From JBCCEJ01 sp039030335 (lineage in GTDB: Bacteria > Pseudomonadota > Gammaproteobacteria > HK1), in the NCBI GenBank assembly GCA_039030335.1, contig JBCCEJ010000069.1, positions 1-31,017 of the forward strand: a stretch of DNA of 31,017 nt, written 5' to 3'. The first letter of the stretch is position 1; the number at the start of each line of letters is the position of its first letter. Of the stretch, positions 8,704 to 16,768 are shown piece after piece. The translations under genes were made by a program, and so were the position numbers. The notes beneath the pieces are model-generated. The model was given only the letters and a program-made list of their open reading frames with translations. It was not told where the DNA came from and did no database searches.

Positions 8704-9996
8704 CTAGCGCATACGGCCGAGCGGATCGCCGAAGCGTTCGCGCATGACGTCTTCGAAGGGCATACCGTCCGATGCCATCCAGCTGCCGGGGCGGGTATGA
8801 AATGCGTCGTGATGAAATGGCGCGTCCAGGTCCAGGCCTGACTCCAGCCGGCGCGCACCTTCCATCACGGTGCGGCGAAATCGCACGACGGCGGCGTCGG
8901 TGGCGGTCAGATGCTCCCGGGTGCGATCGGCGATGAAGCCCTGGCTCTCCTGGATCATGGCGTCCTGCTCGGCGAGCCCTTTGACACCGGTGTACGAGTG
9001 GCTCTTCTGCGCGACGCGATCGATCAGGTAGTCGTTTTCGCGGCGCCGCACGCCGCGGTAGTTCTCATCGACCTCCGCGATGATGCCGAAGCCGTTGCTC
9101 AACCGCTCGCGCTCCTCGCCGACGATCGGGCGCTCCGGGTTCCAGGCATAGGTGAACATCCAGTGGGAGTAGTCGTCGATCGGCACCAGCGTATAGCCGA
9201 AATACGTCTCGCCCGGCAGCGTCGATGGCCCTGTCCCGTGCGCCGGCACCAGATACTGTGTGATGCGCCAGTACGTCTCACCCGGGTCGCCTGAGCGGGC
9301 GCCGCCGATGACGAAGCCAACTTCGTGTTCCAGCAGAGAGAACTGCGGCATCGGGTCGTTGCGGATCCAGCGCAGCCGCCTTGCGTCGGCCGGGGCGTCC
9401 GGGTTGTCGTCTGACGGCACGCTCGGCGCCGGCATGTGCAGAAACGAAAAGTGGGAAGTGTCGAGGCCGCCTTCCATCGTCTGCGCCCAGTTGCATTCAT
9501 TCAGCCGCTTGGAGACAAACCTGTGCTCCGAGTCCACGAGCCCGAATTCGAGCTGCGGCGGTTCGGGCACCGGCTGGTCGGCAGGGCCCATATAGGCCCA
9601 GACGAGATCGCCGAACTCGCGCGTCGGGTAAGCCTTGATGCGCACCCGGTCGCGCATCCGGGCACCTGGTGGCACATTCGGCATATCCATGACGCGGCCG
9701 TGGCGGTCGAACTTCCATCCGTGGTACACGCAGCGCAAACCGCAGTCTTCGTTGCGGCCGTAGTACAGGTGCGCGGCGCGGTGGGGACAGTAAGCATCCA
9801 GCAGTCCGACCGCGCCTTCAGAGTCGCGAAACGCGACCAGTTCCTCACCCATGATCTGGATGCGGATCGGAGTGCAGTCGGGCTCCGGCAGTTCGCGGCT
9901 CAGCGCCACCGGCTGCCAGAACCGCCGGAAGTACTGACCCATCGGTTCGCACGCGTCGGTGCGGGTCAGGAGGTGATTTTCAGCCGCGGTCAGCAT
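8704..9996 (-). CDS. Rieske non-heme iron oxygenase, alpha subunit (phthalate dioxygenase-like)
   Basis: The 430-residue protein has a Rieske [2Fe-2S] site C70-P-H72 ... C89-V-Y-H92, then a catalytic domain with D179-T-S-H182-F-S-F-L-H187, the D/E-x-x-H-x4-H mononuclear iron motif, after the E-C-N-W-A-Q-T-M-E-G segment. Overall form is that of the single-component-type alpha subunits related to phthalate 4,5-dioxygenase. These enzymes use O2 and electrons from a reductase to hydroxylate or demethylate aromatic or other ring compounds. No reductase or ferredoxin gene is nearby, so the electron donor must be encoded elsewhere. It begins 6 bases after the rhodanese gene and is likely its co-transcribed partner. 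The substrate is unknown. Confidence 0.92.
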   Translation of the reverse strand: MLTAAENHLLTRTDACEPMGQYFRRFWQPVALSRELPEPDCTPIRIQIMGEELVAFRDSEGAVGLLDAYCPHRAAHLYYGRNEDCGLRCVYHGWKFDRHGRVMDMPNVPPGARMRDRVRIKAYPTREFGDLVWAYMGPADQPVPEPPQLEFGLVDSEHRFVSKRLNECNWAQTMEGGLDTSHFSFLHMPAPSVPSDDNPDAPADARRLRWIRNDPMPQFSLLEHEVGFVIGGARSGDPGETYWRITQYLVPAHGTGPSTLPGETYFGYTLVPIDDYSHWMFTYAWNPERPIVGEERERLSNGFGIIAEVDENYRGVRRRENDYLIDRVAQKSHSYTGVKGLAEQDAMIQESQGFIADRTREHLTATDAAVVRFRRTVMEGARRLESGLDLDAPFHHDAFHTRPGSWMASDGMPFEDVMRERFGDPLGRMR

Positions 9997-10002
9997 GATG
10001 GT

Positions 10003-10890
10003 TCAGCCTGTTGTCATGGGCAGTGAGATGTCGCGGGCCCATTCGCTCATCGACGCGTCGTACACGCGCACTTGCTCATAGCCGAGTTGCCACAGCAAGA
10101 ATGCGTCGAGCGTTGCTGCGATCCCGCCACCACAGTAGACGATCACCGGCTGGTCCGGCCGCGCACCTGCCTCTGCGAAGTGGGCCGCTGCCGTTTCAGC
10201 ACTGGCAAACGTGCGGTCGTCAGGGTCCTGCAGCGCCGTCGCCGGCACGTTCACGCTGCCGGGGATTCTGCCGGCGCGACCGTAGCGGGAGTCTTCGCCG
10301 CTATGCAACTGCGGGGAGAGCGCGTTGAGGGTGCAAACGCCGCGATCGTCCATCGCCGCCTTGACGTCGTCCAGGTGCGCGAACAAGCCGTCGCGTGGCC
10401 TGGCATCCAACTGCGCGGCCGGATAGTCCTGCACACCTCCCTGTGTCGGGCGTCCATCCAGTTGCCACCGATCGAAGCCGCCGTCGAGCACGGCGGCGTG
10501 GTCGAAACCGATCGCTCGCAACATCCACCAGATGCGGGTCGCCCATTGCATGTTCGTTCGGCTGTAGAGCACGACGCGACAGTCATTGCCGAGACCCCGG
10601 CGTCCGAGAGCCTCGGCCAGATCCTCAGGCGCGGGCATCGTGAAGCGCAGATGCGACGGACTCGAGTTGTCGGACAGCTCCGCCTGCAGGTCGAGGAAGG
10701 CCGCACCTGGGATATGCGCCCTCTGATAGTCCTCGAGCCCGCTCCGCACGACGTAGGGGGCATCCACATCCGGGCCTGGCGGATCCAGATAGACCGTACA
10801 TTCGAAGACCCGCAGGTCCGGAGCGGTCAGATTCTCCGCAAGCCAGCGACTGTCGACGATGGCTTGCGGATGGCGATAACTGGCGGCCAT
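10003..10890 (-). CDS. Thiosulfate/3-mercaptopyruvate sulfurtransferase (two-domain rhodanese)
   Basis: The 295-residue protein has two rhodanese domains (about 8-150 and 165-290). The second carries the active cysteine C253 in C-G-G-G-I-A-A, closer to the mercaptopyruvate form (CGSGV) than to the thiosulfate form (CRxGx). R-G/P-G-A-x-x-L-D and R-I-P-G-S-V-N blocks mark both domains. I chose ATG 10890, since GAGGAGA lies about 8 bases upstream; the frame is open to 10956 without a ribosome-binding site. It transfers sulfane sulfur to cyanide or thiols. It is followed directly by the Rieske gene, and a link between them (for example Fe-S supply) is only speculation. Confidence 0.88.
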   Translation of the reverse strand: MAASYRHPQAIVDSRWLAENLTAPDLRVFECTVYLDPPGPDVDAPYVVRSGLEDYQRAHIPGAAFLDLQAELSDNSSPSHLRFTMPAPEDLAEALGRRGLGNDCRVVLYSRTNMQWATRIWWMLRAIGFDHAAVLDGGFDRWQLDGRPTQGGVQDYPAAQLDARPRDGLFAHLDDVKAAMDDRGVCTLNALSPQLHSGEDSRYGRAGRIPGSVNVPATALQDPDDRTFASAETAAAHFAEAGARPDQPVIVYCGGGIAATLDAFLLWQLGYEQVRVYDASMSEWARDISLPMTTG

Positions 10891-10995
10891 GGGCACACTC
10901 TCCTCATCGGCATGTTGCGCCGTACTGTGCGCCGACGCCGCCACGTTGCGCAACACACCACGCCGCTCCGACCAACCGACAGCCGAGGACCCGCC

Positions 10996-12285
10996 ATGAC
11001 CGACGCCAGCCGACCCGATGATGATGCGATGCTCACGGCGAGCGCCGCGAGACGCGCTATTTCACGCGGAGACCTGACCGCGGAGCGTTACGTTTGCGCA
11101 TGCCTGGAACGTATCGACGCGCGCGAGCCTGAGGTCGAGGCCTGGGAGGTGGTCGACCGTGAAGGCGCGCTGGCGGCCGCCCGACAAATCGATCGCAGCG
11201 CTGGCGGTGGCCCGTTGCACGGGGTTCCGGTCGGACTCAAGGACATCGTCGAGACGGCTCACTTGCCGACCACTTACGGCTCGCCGATCTATGCCGGGCA
11301 CCAACCGCAGGCGGACGCAGCGTGCGTGACGCTGGTGCGCCGGGCCGGCGGCATCGTGCTCGGCAAAACCGTGACCACGGAGTTTGCGGTGCGCCACCCG
11401 AACAAAACCCACAATCCGGTGAAACGTGACCACACACCGGGGGGATCTTCGAGCGGTTCGGCGGCCGCGGTTGCGGACGCCATGGTGCCGCTCGCATTCG
11501 GCACCCAGACGGCTGGCTCGATCATCCGCCCGGCGGCGTTTTGCGGCGCGGTCGGCTACAAGCCCACGATCGGGCAGTTCAGCTACGTCGGCGTCAAGCT
11601 GCTGGCACGTTCGCTCGATACGCTCGGCGGCATGGCGCGCTCGGTTGACGACCTCGTGCTGTTGCGTGCGGCGCAGATGAACACCGCGCCGGAGCTCGAA
11701 GAACTGATGCGCAGTCCGTCGATCGGCCTTTATCGAAGCCCGTTTTGGGAAGACGCCGAACCGGCGGCGCGTGACGTACTGGAGTCGGCAGCCCGGCAGC
11801 TTGCCGACGCCGGGGCGAGCGTGAGCGACGTGGACGTGGGACCGGCCTTCGCGCCGCTCGCGGACGCGAATGGCACCATCATGACTTACGAGGGTTGCCG
11901 TGCCCTCGCCCACGAGCTGACCCACCACGGCGACCTGATGAGCGATGTGATCCAGGCCGTCATGCGGCCCGCCGAGTCGATGCCGTACGCCCAGTATGCA
12001 ACAGCGCTGCAGGAGGCGGCGGCCGGGCGACAGGCTATCAACGACACACTCGTGGATGTGGATGCGCTGCTCGTACTGAGTGCACCAGGTGAGGCGCCGG
12101 CAGGTATTGGCTCTACCGGCGATCCGCTGTTCAACAAGACCTGGACCACGGCTGGCGTGCCCTGTATCACGCTGCCATTCGGCGCAGGCCCGGGAGGCTT
12201 GCCACTCGGCGTGCAACTTATCGGCGCGACCGGCGCTGACGAGCATCTGCTGCGCGTTGCCAGTTGGGTGGAGAAGCGTCTCTAG
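10996..12285 (+). CDS. Amidase (amidase-signature family)
   Basis: The 429-residue protein carries the Ser-Ser-Lys triad of the amidase-signature family: Lys82 in V-G-L-K-D, the cis-Ser in G-G-S-S-S-G-S (149-155) and the nucleophile Ser175 in Q-T-A-G-S-I-I-R-P. ATG 10996 is the first start at which family similarity begins; the frame is open some 900 bases upstream, but that part is antisense to the rhodanese gene. Members hydrolyse carboxylic amides, allophanate or glutaminyl-tRNA; this one lacks GatB/GatC neighbours, so it is a catabolic amidase rather than GatA. Its stop (12283-12285) overlaps the stop of an antisense gene remnant. The substrate is not deducible. Confidence 0.92.
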   Translation: MTDASRPDDDAMLTASAARRAISRGDLTAERYVCACLERIDAREPEVEAWEVVDREGALAAARQIDRSAGGGPLHGVPVGLKDIVETAHLPTTYGSPIYAGHQPQADAACVTLVRRAGGIVLGKTVTTEFAVRHPNKTHNPVKRDHTPGGSSSGSAAAVADAMVPLAFGTQTAGSIIRPAAFCGAVGYKPTIGQFSYVGVKLLARSLDTLGGMARSVDDLVLLRAAQMNTAPELEELMRSPSIGLYRSPFWEDAEPAARDVLESAARQLADAGASVSDVDVGPAFAPLADANGTIMTYEGCRALAHELTHHGDLMSDVIQAVMRPAESMPYAQYATALQEAAAGRQAINDTLVDVDALLVLSAPGEAPAGIGSTGDPLFNKTWTTAGVPCITLPFGAGPGGLPLGVQLIGATGADEHLLRVASWVEKRL

Positions 12286-12557
12286 CAAGCCGTTTCTCCA
12301 GCGCCTGCCGGCACCAGCGCGTTTGCCGGGTCCTGACCCATGATCTGATCGAGCAGCGCGCTCGCCGCATCGTTGTCGGTGTCGCGGTCGAGCGTGAAAC
12401 GCAGGTTGTTCTGGATGTACTCGTGGCCCGGGTACACGCGCGTGTGGTCTGGCAGTTTGGCGAGCTGACTGACGAAGGTCTCGCACAGCGCGTGCGGGTG
12501 GCCGCCGTTGTGGGTGTTGCCAGCACCCGCGTTGAACAGCGTGCCGGCCGCTGGCAG
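12282..12557 (-). pseudogene. C-terminal remnant of a glyoxalase II-like metallo-hydrolase
   Basis: Reading the minus strand from 12557 to the TAG at 12282-12284 gives 91 residues: G-T-L-F-N-A-G-A-G-N-T-H-N-G-G-H, then L-A-K-L-P-D-H-T-R-V-Y-P-G-H-E-Y and N-N-L-R-F-T-L-D-R. This is the C-terminal third of hydroxyacylglutathione hydrolase-type metallo-beta-lactamase-fold proteins, including the last metal-ligand His in P-G-H-E. The N-terminal part with H-x-H-x-D-H is absent: upstream the frame meets TGA near 12590, has no ATG, and runs into the promoter region of the next gene. So it is a truncated, non-functional fragment, probably left by a deletion when the amidase/IOR junction formed. The remaining part has no internal stop, which suggests the loss is fairly recent. 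Confidence 0.72.
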
Positions 12558-12648
12558 CGGTAAATAGTTCTCATTTACAAAACGGCACGGTCAGATTGAT
12601 AGAGTCTGGCGCCGGGTACGTTGTAAGCGATGAGTTGGAGTACCGCGC

Positions 12649-15600
12649 ATGGGTGTGGAGCTGGCGCAGGTTTCGCTGGACGACAAGTTCACGCTGGAGC
12701 GTGGACGCGTCCTGATCTCAGGCACACAGGCGATGGTTCGCGCGGCGCTGATGCAGCGCGCGCGAGACCAGGCGGCCGGATTGAGCACCGCCGGATACAT
12801 CTCCGGATATCGCGGCTCACCGCTCGGCGGCCTCGATCTGCAGCTCGCGAGAGCCCAGTCGCTGCTGTCTACTTCCGATATCGTCTTCGAGCCGGGCCTG
12901 AACGAAGATCTGGCCGCCACGGCGGTGTGGGGCAGTCAGCAGGCCAACGTGCTGCCCGGAGGTAAATACGACGGCGTATTTGGCATGTGGTACGGCAAGG
13001 GTCCGGGCGTTGACCGCTCGGGCGATGCGCTGAAGCACGCGAACAATGCAGGCACGTCACCACACGGCGGGGTGTTGGCCGTGTTTGGCGACGACCATCC
13101 CGGCAAGTCGTCGACGCTGGCGCACCAGAGCGAGCAGGCGCTGGTCGGCTTCTCGATGCCGATCCTGTATCCGGCGACGCTGCAGGAGTACCTCGACTAC
13201 GCGATCTACGGTTGGGCGATGTCGCGCTTCAGCGGCCTCTGGACCGGCTTCAAATGCGTCAACGAGACCGTCGAGAACACCGCAACGGTCAACATCGATC
13301 CGGACCGCGTCCAGATCGTCATCCCGGAATTCGACGATCCGGCGCCGTATCACATCCAGATGCGCTACGCGCCGATGGAAGACGACGTCATCCTGATGCG
13401 GCGCAGACTGCCGCGCGCGAAGGCGTTCGCGGCGGCCAACCACCTCGACCGCGTCACGATCGGTGATGAATCGGCGTCGTTCGGGATCGTCACGAGCGGG
13501 AAAGCGTGGCTCGACGTCATGCAGGCGCTGGCCTCGCTTGGCATCGATGACGCGCGCGCCCGCGAACTCGGTCTGGCGGTCTACAAGGTCGGCCTTACCT
13601 GGCCGATGGAAGAAGACGGCCTGCGTGCGTTTGCGCGCGGCAAGGACGAACTGCTGTTCATCGAAGAAAAGCGCGCTTTCATGGAGCCGCAGGCAGCGCA
13701 CATTCTGTACCACCTGCCGGAGAGCGAGCGCCCGCGCATCTCGGGCAAACAGGCCGCTGATGGTGAGCCGCTGTTCCAGTCGGACATGCTGCTGGAGACC
13801 AGTCAGGTCGCCCGCGTGCTCGTGCATCGCATGAGCGCCTGCGGACGCGCCGATGACGCGCTCCGGGCTCGTGCAGCGTCGTTGAACCAGTCTGCCCAGG
13901 ATGCCGCCGGCACCACCGGCAGCTCGCTGGTGCGCACGCCGTTTTTCTGTTCCGGTTGCCCGCACAACCGCTCGACGAAGCTGCCGGACGGCAGCATTGC
14001 CGCGTCTGGTATCGGCTGTCACGGCATCGCGACGATCCTGAATCCGCAGTCTACGGTGACCGGCACGCACATGGGTGCTGAAGGCACCAACTGGATCGGT
14101 ATGTCGCCGTTTACCGAGACGAATCACCTGTTCCAGAATCTCGGCGACGGCACCTACAGCCATTCCGGCTTGCTGGCGATCCGCGCGGCGGTCAACGCCA
14201 AGGTCAACATCACCTACAAGATCCTCTACAACGACGCGGTTGCGATGACGGGCGGGCAGCCGGTCGAGGGCAGTCCCACCGTAGACCGGATTGCGCGGCA
14301 GGTTGCAGCGGAGGGCGTCGAAGCGATCGCGATCGTCTCCGACGAGCCCGAGAAATATCATCGCGGCTTCAAGTTTCCAGATGGCGCTGGCATTCACCAC
14401 CGCACCGAGCTCGACAAGGTCATGCGCGATATGCGCGACACCTCGGGCGTCACAGCCATCATCTACGACCAGACCTGCGCCGCCGAGAAGCGCCGGCGGC
14501 GCAAGCGCGGCGAGTTCCCGAATCCGCCGCGCCGCGCGTTTATCAACGAGCGCGTCTGCGAAGGTTGCGGAGACTGTTCGGTCAAGGCCAACTGCGTCAG
14601 TATTCAGCCGCTCGACACCCCGCTTGGTCGCAAGCGCAAGGTCGACCAGTCGAGCTGCAACAAGGACTACAGTTGCATCGAGGGTTTCTGTCCGTCGTTT
14701 GTTACGGTCCACGGCGCGGAACCGAAACGGGTCCAACCGGTACGGCGCGAGACGGACTATGCCGACGGTCTGCCCGACCCCCGCATCGCACCGATCGATG
14801 GCACTTTCAATCTGCTCATCAACGGCGTCGGCGGGACCGGTGTCGTGACGATTGGCGCCGTGCTCGGCATGGCCGCCCATCTCGAATCCAAGGAAGCGTC
14901 GATCTACGACATGACCGGACTGTCCCAAAAAGGCGGTGCGGTCTTCAGTCACCTGCGTCTCGCTGAAACTGGCAACCCGATCACCGGGCCGCGGATCGGG
15001 CCGGCGAGCGCCGACGTGGTGCTCGGGTGCGACCTGGTGGTCTCTGGCGGCAAGGAGAGCCTCGCGGCGTGCGTGCCCGGCGTAACCCGTGCGGTCGTCA
15101 ACGCGCACCTGACGCCAACCGGTGCGTTCCAGACCAACCCGGATCTGATTCTCGAATCGAACCCGCTCGAAAGTCTGCTTCGTCAGCGGATCGGTAAAGA
15201 CCGTCTGCACAGCATCGACGCGACCACCATCGCACGCACGCTGCTCGGCGACACGATCGGCGCCAACATGTTCATGGTCGGCTATGCGTTGCAACTCGGA
15301 TTGCTGCCCGTTTCGCTGACCGCCGTCGTCAAGGCGATCGAGCTAAACGGCGTTGCGATCGGCCTGAACATGGACGCGCTCGGGCTCGGTCGGTTGGCGG
15401 CACACGACCCCGAAGCGTGCGCGCGCCTGCTAGCCGACGACGCTGACGACGATACGCCGGCGCCCACGCTCGACCAGCAGATCGCCGAGCGTGCCGAATG
15501 GCTGACCGACTATCAGAACGCGGCCTACGGGGCGCGCTACCGGCAGCTGCTGGACACGGTGAGGGCGGCCGAGCAGCGGGTTGCGCCAGGCAGTCAGGCG

Positions 15601-16134
15601 CTGACGCGAGCGGTCACCCGGTATGCGTACAAGGTGATGGCGTACAAAGATGAATACGAGGTTGCCCGTCTGTACACCGATGGCACCTTCGAAGCCGCGC
15701 TGGGCGATCAGTTCGACGCCGGCTACACCCTCAGCTTCCACCTGGCACCGCCGCTTTTTGCGGCACGCGATCCCTCGACCGGCCTGCCGGCCAAGCGTGA
15801 ATACGGACCGTGGATTCTGAGCGTCTTTCGGATGCTCGCGAGACTCCGGGGACTCCGGGGCACCGCGCTCGACGTCTTCGGCATGACTGCGGAGCGCCGC
15901 CGGGAGCGGCAGGTGCGCGACGAGTACCTGGCGCTCATCGAGCGGCTCTGTGGCGACTTGACCAAGGAGAATCTCGCCACGGCCGTGGAACTGGCGGAAG
16001 TGCCAGAGCGGATTCGCGGATTCGGGCACGTCAAGGAGGCGCATCTGGCCCGCGCTGACGAAATACGCAAGGAACTGACGGCGAAGTTCGACGAAGCGCG
16101 CGCACCCGTGCGTCAGGAAGCGGTCTCGGCTTAA
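12649..16134 (+). CDS. Indolepyruvate:ferredoxin oxidoreductase, fused IorA-IorB type
   Basis: The 1161-residue enzyme contains all parts of an indolepyruvate ferredoxin oxidoreductase in one chain: an N-terminal pyruvate-oxidoreductase-like domain (1-400), C-S-G-C-P-H (about 434-439), the thiamine-diphosphate motif around G-D-G-T (about 499-502), a cysteine cluster C-E-G-C-G-D-C (about 637-643) with further Cys to about residue 680 that can hold [4Fe-4S] clusters, and a gamma-type domain from G-V-G-G-T-G (about 726). It decarboxylates aryl-pyruvates or other 2-oxo acids from transaminated amino acids to acyl-CoA and passes electrons to ferredoxin. The fused form is common in aerobic proteobacteria. 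ATG 12649 follows a GGAG (12637-12640). It is an independent unit between the gene remnant and the thioredoxin-like gene. Confidence 0.94.
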   Translation: MGVELAQVSLDDKFTLERGRVLISGTQAMVRAALMQRARDQAAGLSTAGYISGYRGSPLGGLDLQLARAQSLLSTSDIVFEPGLNEDLAATAVWGSQQANVLPGGKYDGVFGMWYGKGPGVDRSGDALKHANNAGTSPHGGVLAVFGDDHPGKSSTLAHQSEQALVGFSMPILYPATLQEYLDYAIYGWAMSRFSGLWTGFKCVNETVENTATVNIDPDRVQIVIPEFDDPAPYHIQMRYAPMEDDVILMRRRLPRAKAFAAANHLDRVTIGDESASFGIVTSGKAWLDVMQALASLGIDDARARELGLAVYKVGLTWPMEEDGLRAFARGKDELLFIEEKRAFMEPQAAHILYHLPESERPRISGKQAADGEPLFQSDMLLETSQVARVLVHRMSACGRADDALRARAASLNQSAQDAAGTTGSSLVRTPFFCSGCPHNRSTKLPDGSIAASGIGCHGIATILNPQSTVTGTHMGAEGTNWIGMSPFTETNHLFQNLGDGTYSHSGLLAIRAAVNAKVNITYKILYNDAVAMTGGQPVEGSPTVDRIARQVAAEGVEAIAIVSDEPEKYHRGFKFPDGAGIHHRTELDKVMRDMRDTSGVTAIIYDQTCAAEKRRRRKRGEFPNPPRRAFINERVCEGCGDCSVKANCVSIQPLDTPLGRKRKVDQSSCNKDYSCIEGFCPSFVTVHGAEPKRVQPVRRETDYADGLPDPRIAPIDGTFNLLINGVGGTGVVTIGAVLGMAAHLESKEASIYDMTGLSQKGGAVFSHLRLAETGNPITGPRIGPASADVVLGCDLVVSGGKESLAACVPGVTRAVVNAHLTPTGAFQTNPDLILESNPLESLLRQRIGKDRLHSIDATTIARTLLGDTIGANMFMVGYALQLGLLPVSLTAVVKAIELNGVAIGLNMDALGLGRLAAHDPEACARLLADDADDDTPAPTLDQQIAERAEWLTDYQNAAYGARYRQLLDTVRAAEQRVAPGSQALTRAVTRYAYKVMAYKDEYEVARLYTDGTFEAALGDQFDAGYTLSFHLAPPLFAARDPSTGLPAKREYGPWILSVFRMLARLRGLRGTALDVFGMTAERRRERQVRDEYLALIERLCGDLTKENLATAVELAEVPERIRGFGHVKEAHLARADEIRKELTAKFDEARAPVRQEAVSA

Positions 16135-16171
16135 GGCGTCGGCATCGCTATAGGCCGGTGGGCTCGGGCCG

Positions 16172-16183
16172 CCCGGGCCCGGG
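16172..16183. other. Perfect GC palindrome in the intergenic stretch after the IOR gene
   Basis: The 207 bases between the IOR stop (16134) and the next ATG (16342) hold no gene. Within them CCCGGGCCCGGG is a perfect 12-base palindrome inside a very GC-rich tract (about 16155-16195) rich in complementary G and C runs. It may form the 3' end structure of the IOR transcript; there is no T-run, so terminator function is uncertain. Confidence 0.3.
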
Positions 16184-16341
16184 GCCGCGGTCGCCCCTCT
16201 CTGGGACTGCCGCGATTTCCCGGCCGCCTTGGGGAACTCTCGCGTCACGGCTATTTCCAACGGGGAGCGCGCACGCCCGCCTGACGAGTGGTCGGCACGC
16301 ACTTGCGTCCATACGAATCACTGTCACTGGAGAATTGCACC

Positions 16342-16746
16342 ATGCAACGTCGGCAGATTTTGCAGGCTGCGGCGGCCGCTTCGCTGCTTACGGTCTTACC
16401 GGCCGAAGCGGCGAAGGTGAAAGCCGAGTCTTACTCGCGAGCCGCTTTTGAGGCTGCGCTGAAGCGCGGTGAGCCGTTCATTCTGGATTTCTACGCCACG
16501 TGGTGAGGCGCTTGTCGAGCCCAGGATCGCACCGTGAGTGCGCTCATCGACAGCAAGCCTGAATACCGCAACGTCAGAATCATCCGCGTCGACTGGGACA
16601 AATTCCGGCGCTCGCCGATCGTCCGGGAACTGCGTATTCCGCGTCGTTCAACGTGGGTTGCATTCAAGGATGGCAAAGAGCAACACCGGGTGGTCGCCCA
16701 GACGTCGTCGACGCAGCTCGAAAAGCTGTTCGCCGCGGTCCTTTAG
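16342..16746 (+). CDS. Exported thioredoxin-like protein with in-frame TGA at the active-site Cys: candidate selenoprotein (or nonsense-mutated pseudogene)
   Basis: Start ATG 16342 has GGAGA at 16329-16333. The frame runs 54 codons to TGA at 16504-16506, then continues without another stop to TAG 16744-16746, giving 134 residues if the TGA is read. Residues 1-24 are a signal peptide with twin Arg (R-R-Q-I-L-Q) and a cleavage site near A-E-A-A. Then comes the thioredoxin fold: F-I-L-D-F-Y-A-T-W54, TGA (55), G-A-C58, and later I-I-R-V-D-W-D, the I-P-R-R-S-T-W-V-A-F-K-D-G segment and a C-terminal helix. Relatives have W-C-x-x-C here, so the TGA replaces exactly the attacking cysteine, as in selenoproteins with a U-x-x-C motif. 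The usual cis-Pro is Ser in R-S-T, as I recall for the CcdA-linked branch. A GU-loop stem-loop follows the TGA. CcdA starts 22 bases later. Single-base loss of TGC/TGT is the alternative. Confidence 0.68.
16525..16545 (+). promoter_or_regulatory. Putative bacterial SECIS stem-loop downstream of the in-frame TGA
   Basis: CGCAC (16528-16532) pairs perfectly with GTGCG (16538-16542), closing a 5-base loop CGTGA (16533-16537). One T/C mismatch and two more pairs (GA 16525-16526 with TC 16544-16545) extend the stem. The loop begins 26 bases after the TGA, and its second base is G followed by U. Known bacterial SECIS elements lie within the coding region just after the UGA, with a short stem, a small loop with G near its 5' side (GU in the best-studied case) and a spacing of roughly 16-37 bases. 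The fit is good, but a 5-bp GC stem in GC-rich DNA can also occur by chance. Confidence 0.5.
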
Positions 16747-16768
16747 GTTCTGAACCCGGGACTTGGCG

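Noticed and set aside
10072..10995. N-terminal extension of the amidase frame
   Set aside because: It is antisense to the rhodanese gene and amidase similarity begins only at ATG 10996.
12574..12602. Promoter for the IOR gene (TTTACA, 17 bases, TGATAG)
   Set aside because: The -10 candidate matches the consensus at only two positions, so it is not reported as a feature.
13057..15294. A 745-codon open frame antisense to the IOR gene
   Set aside because: It lies wholly inside the plus-strand IOR gene, is Arg/Asp/Val-rich with no recognisable motif, and is a by-product of GC-rich codon use.
16507..16746. A separate small gene starting at GTG 16534 after the TGA
   Set aside because: It would be a thioredoxin fold cut in half with no ribosome-binding site; it is better explained as the second half of one protein read through the TGA.
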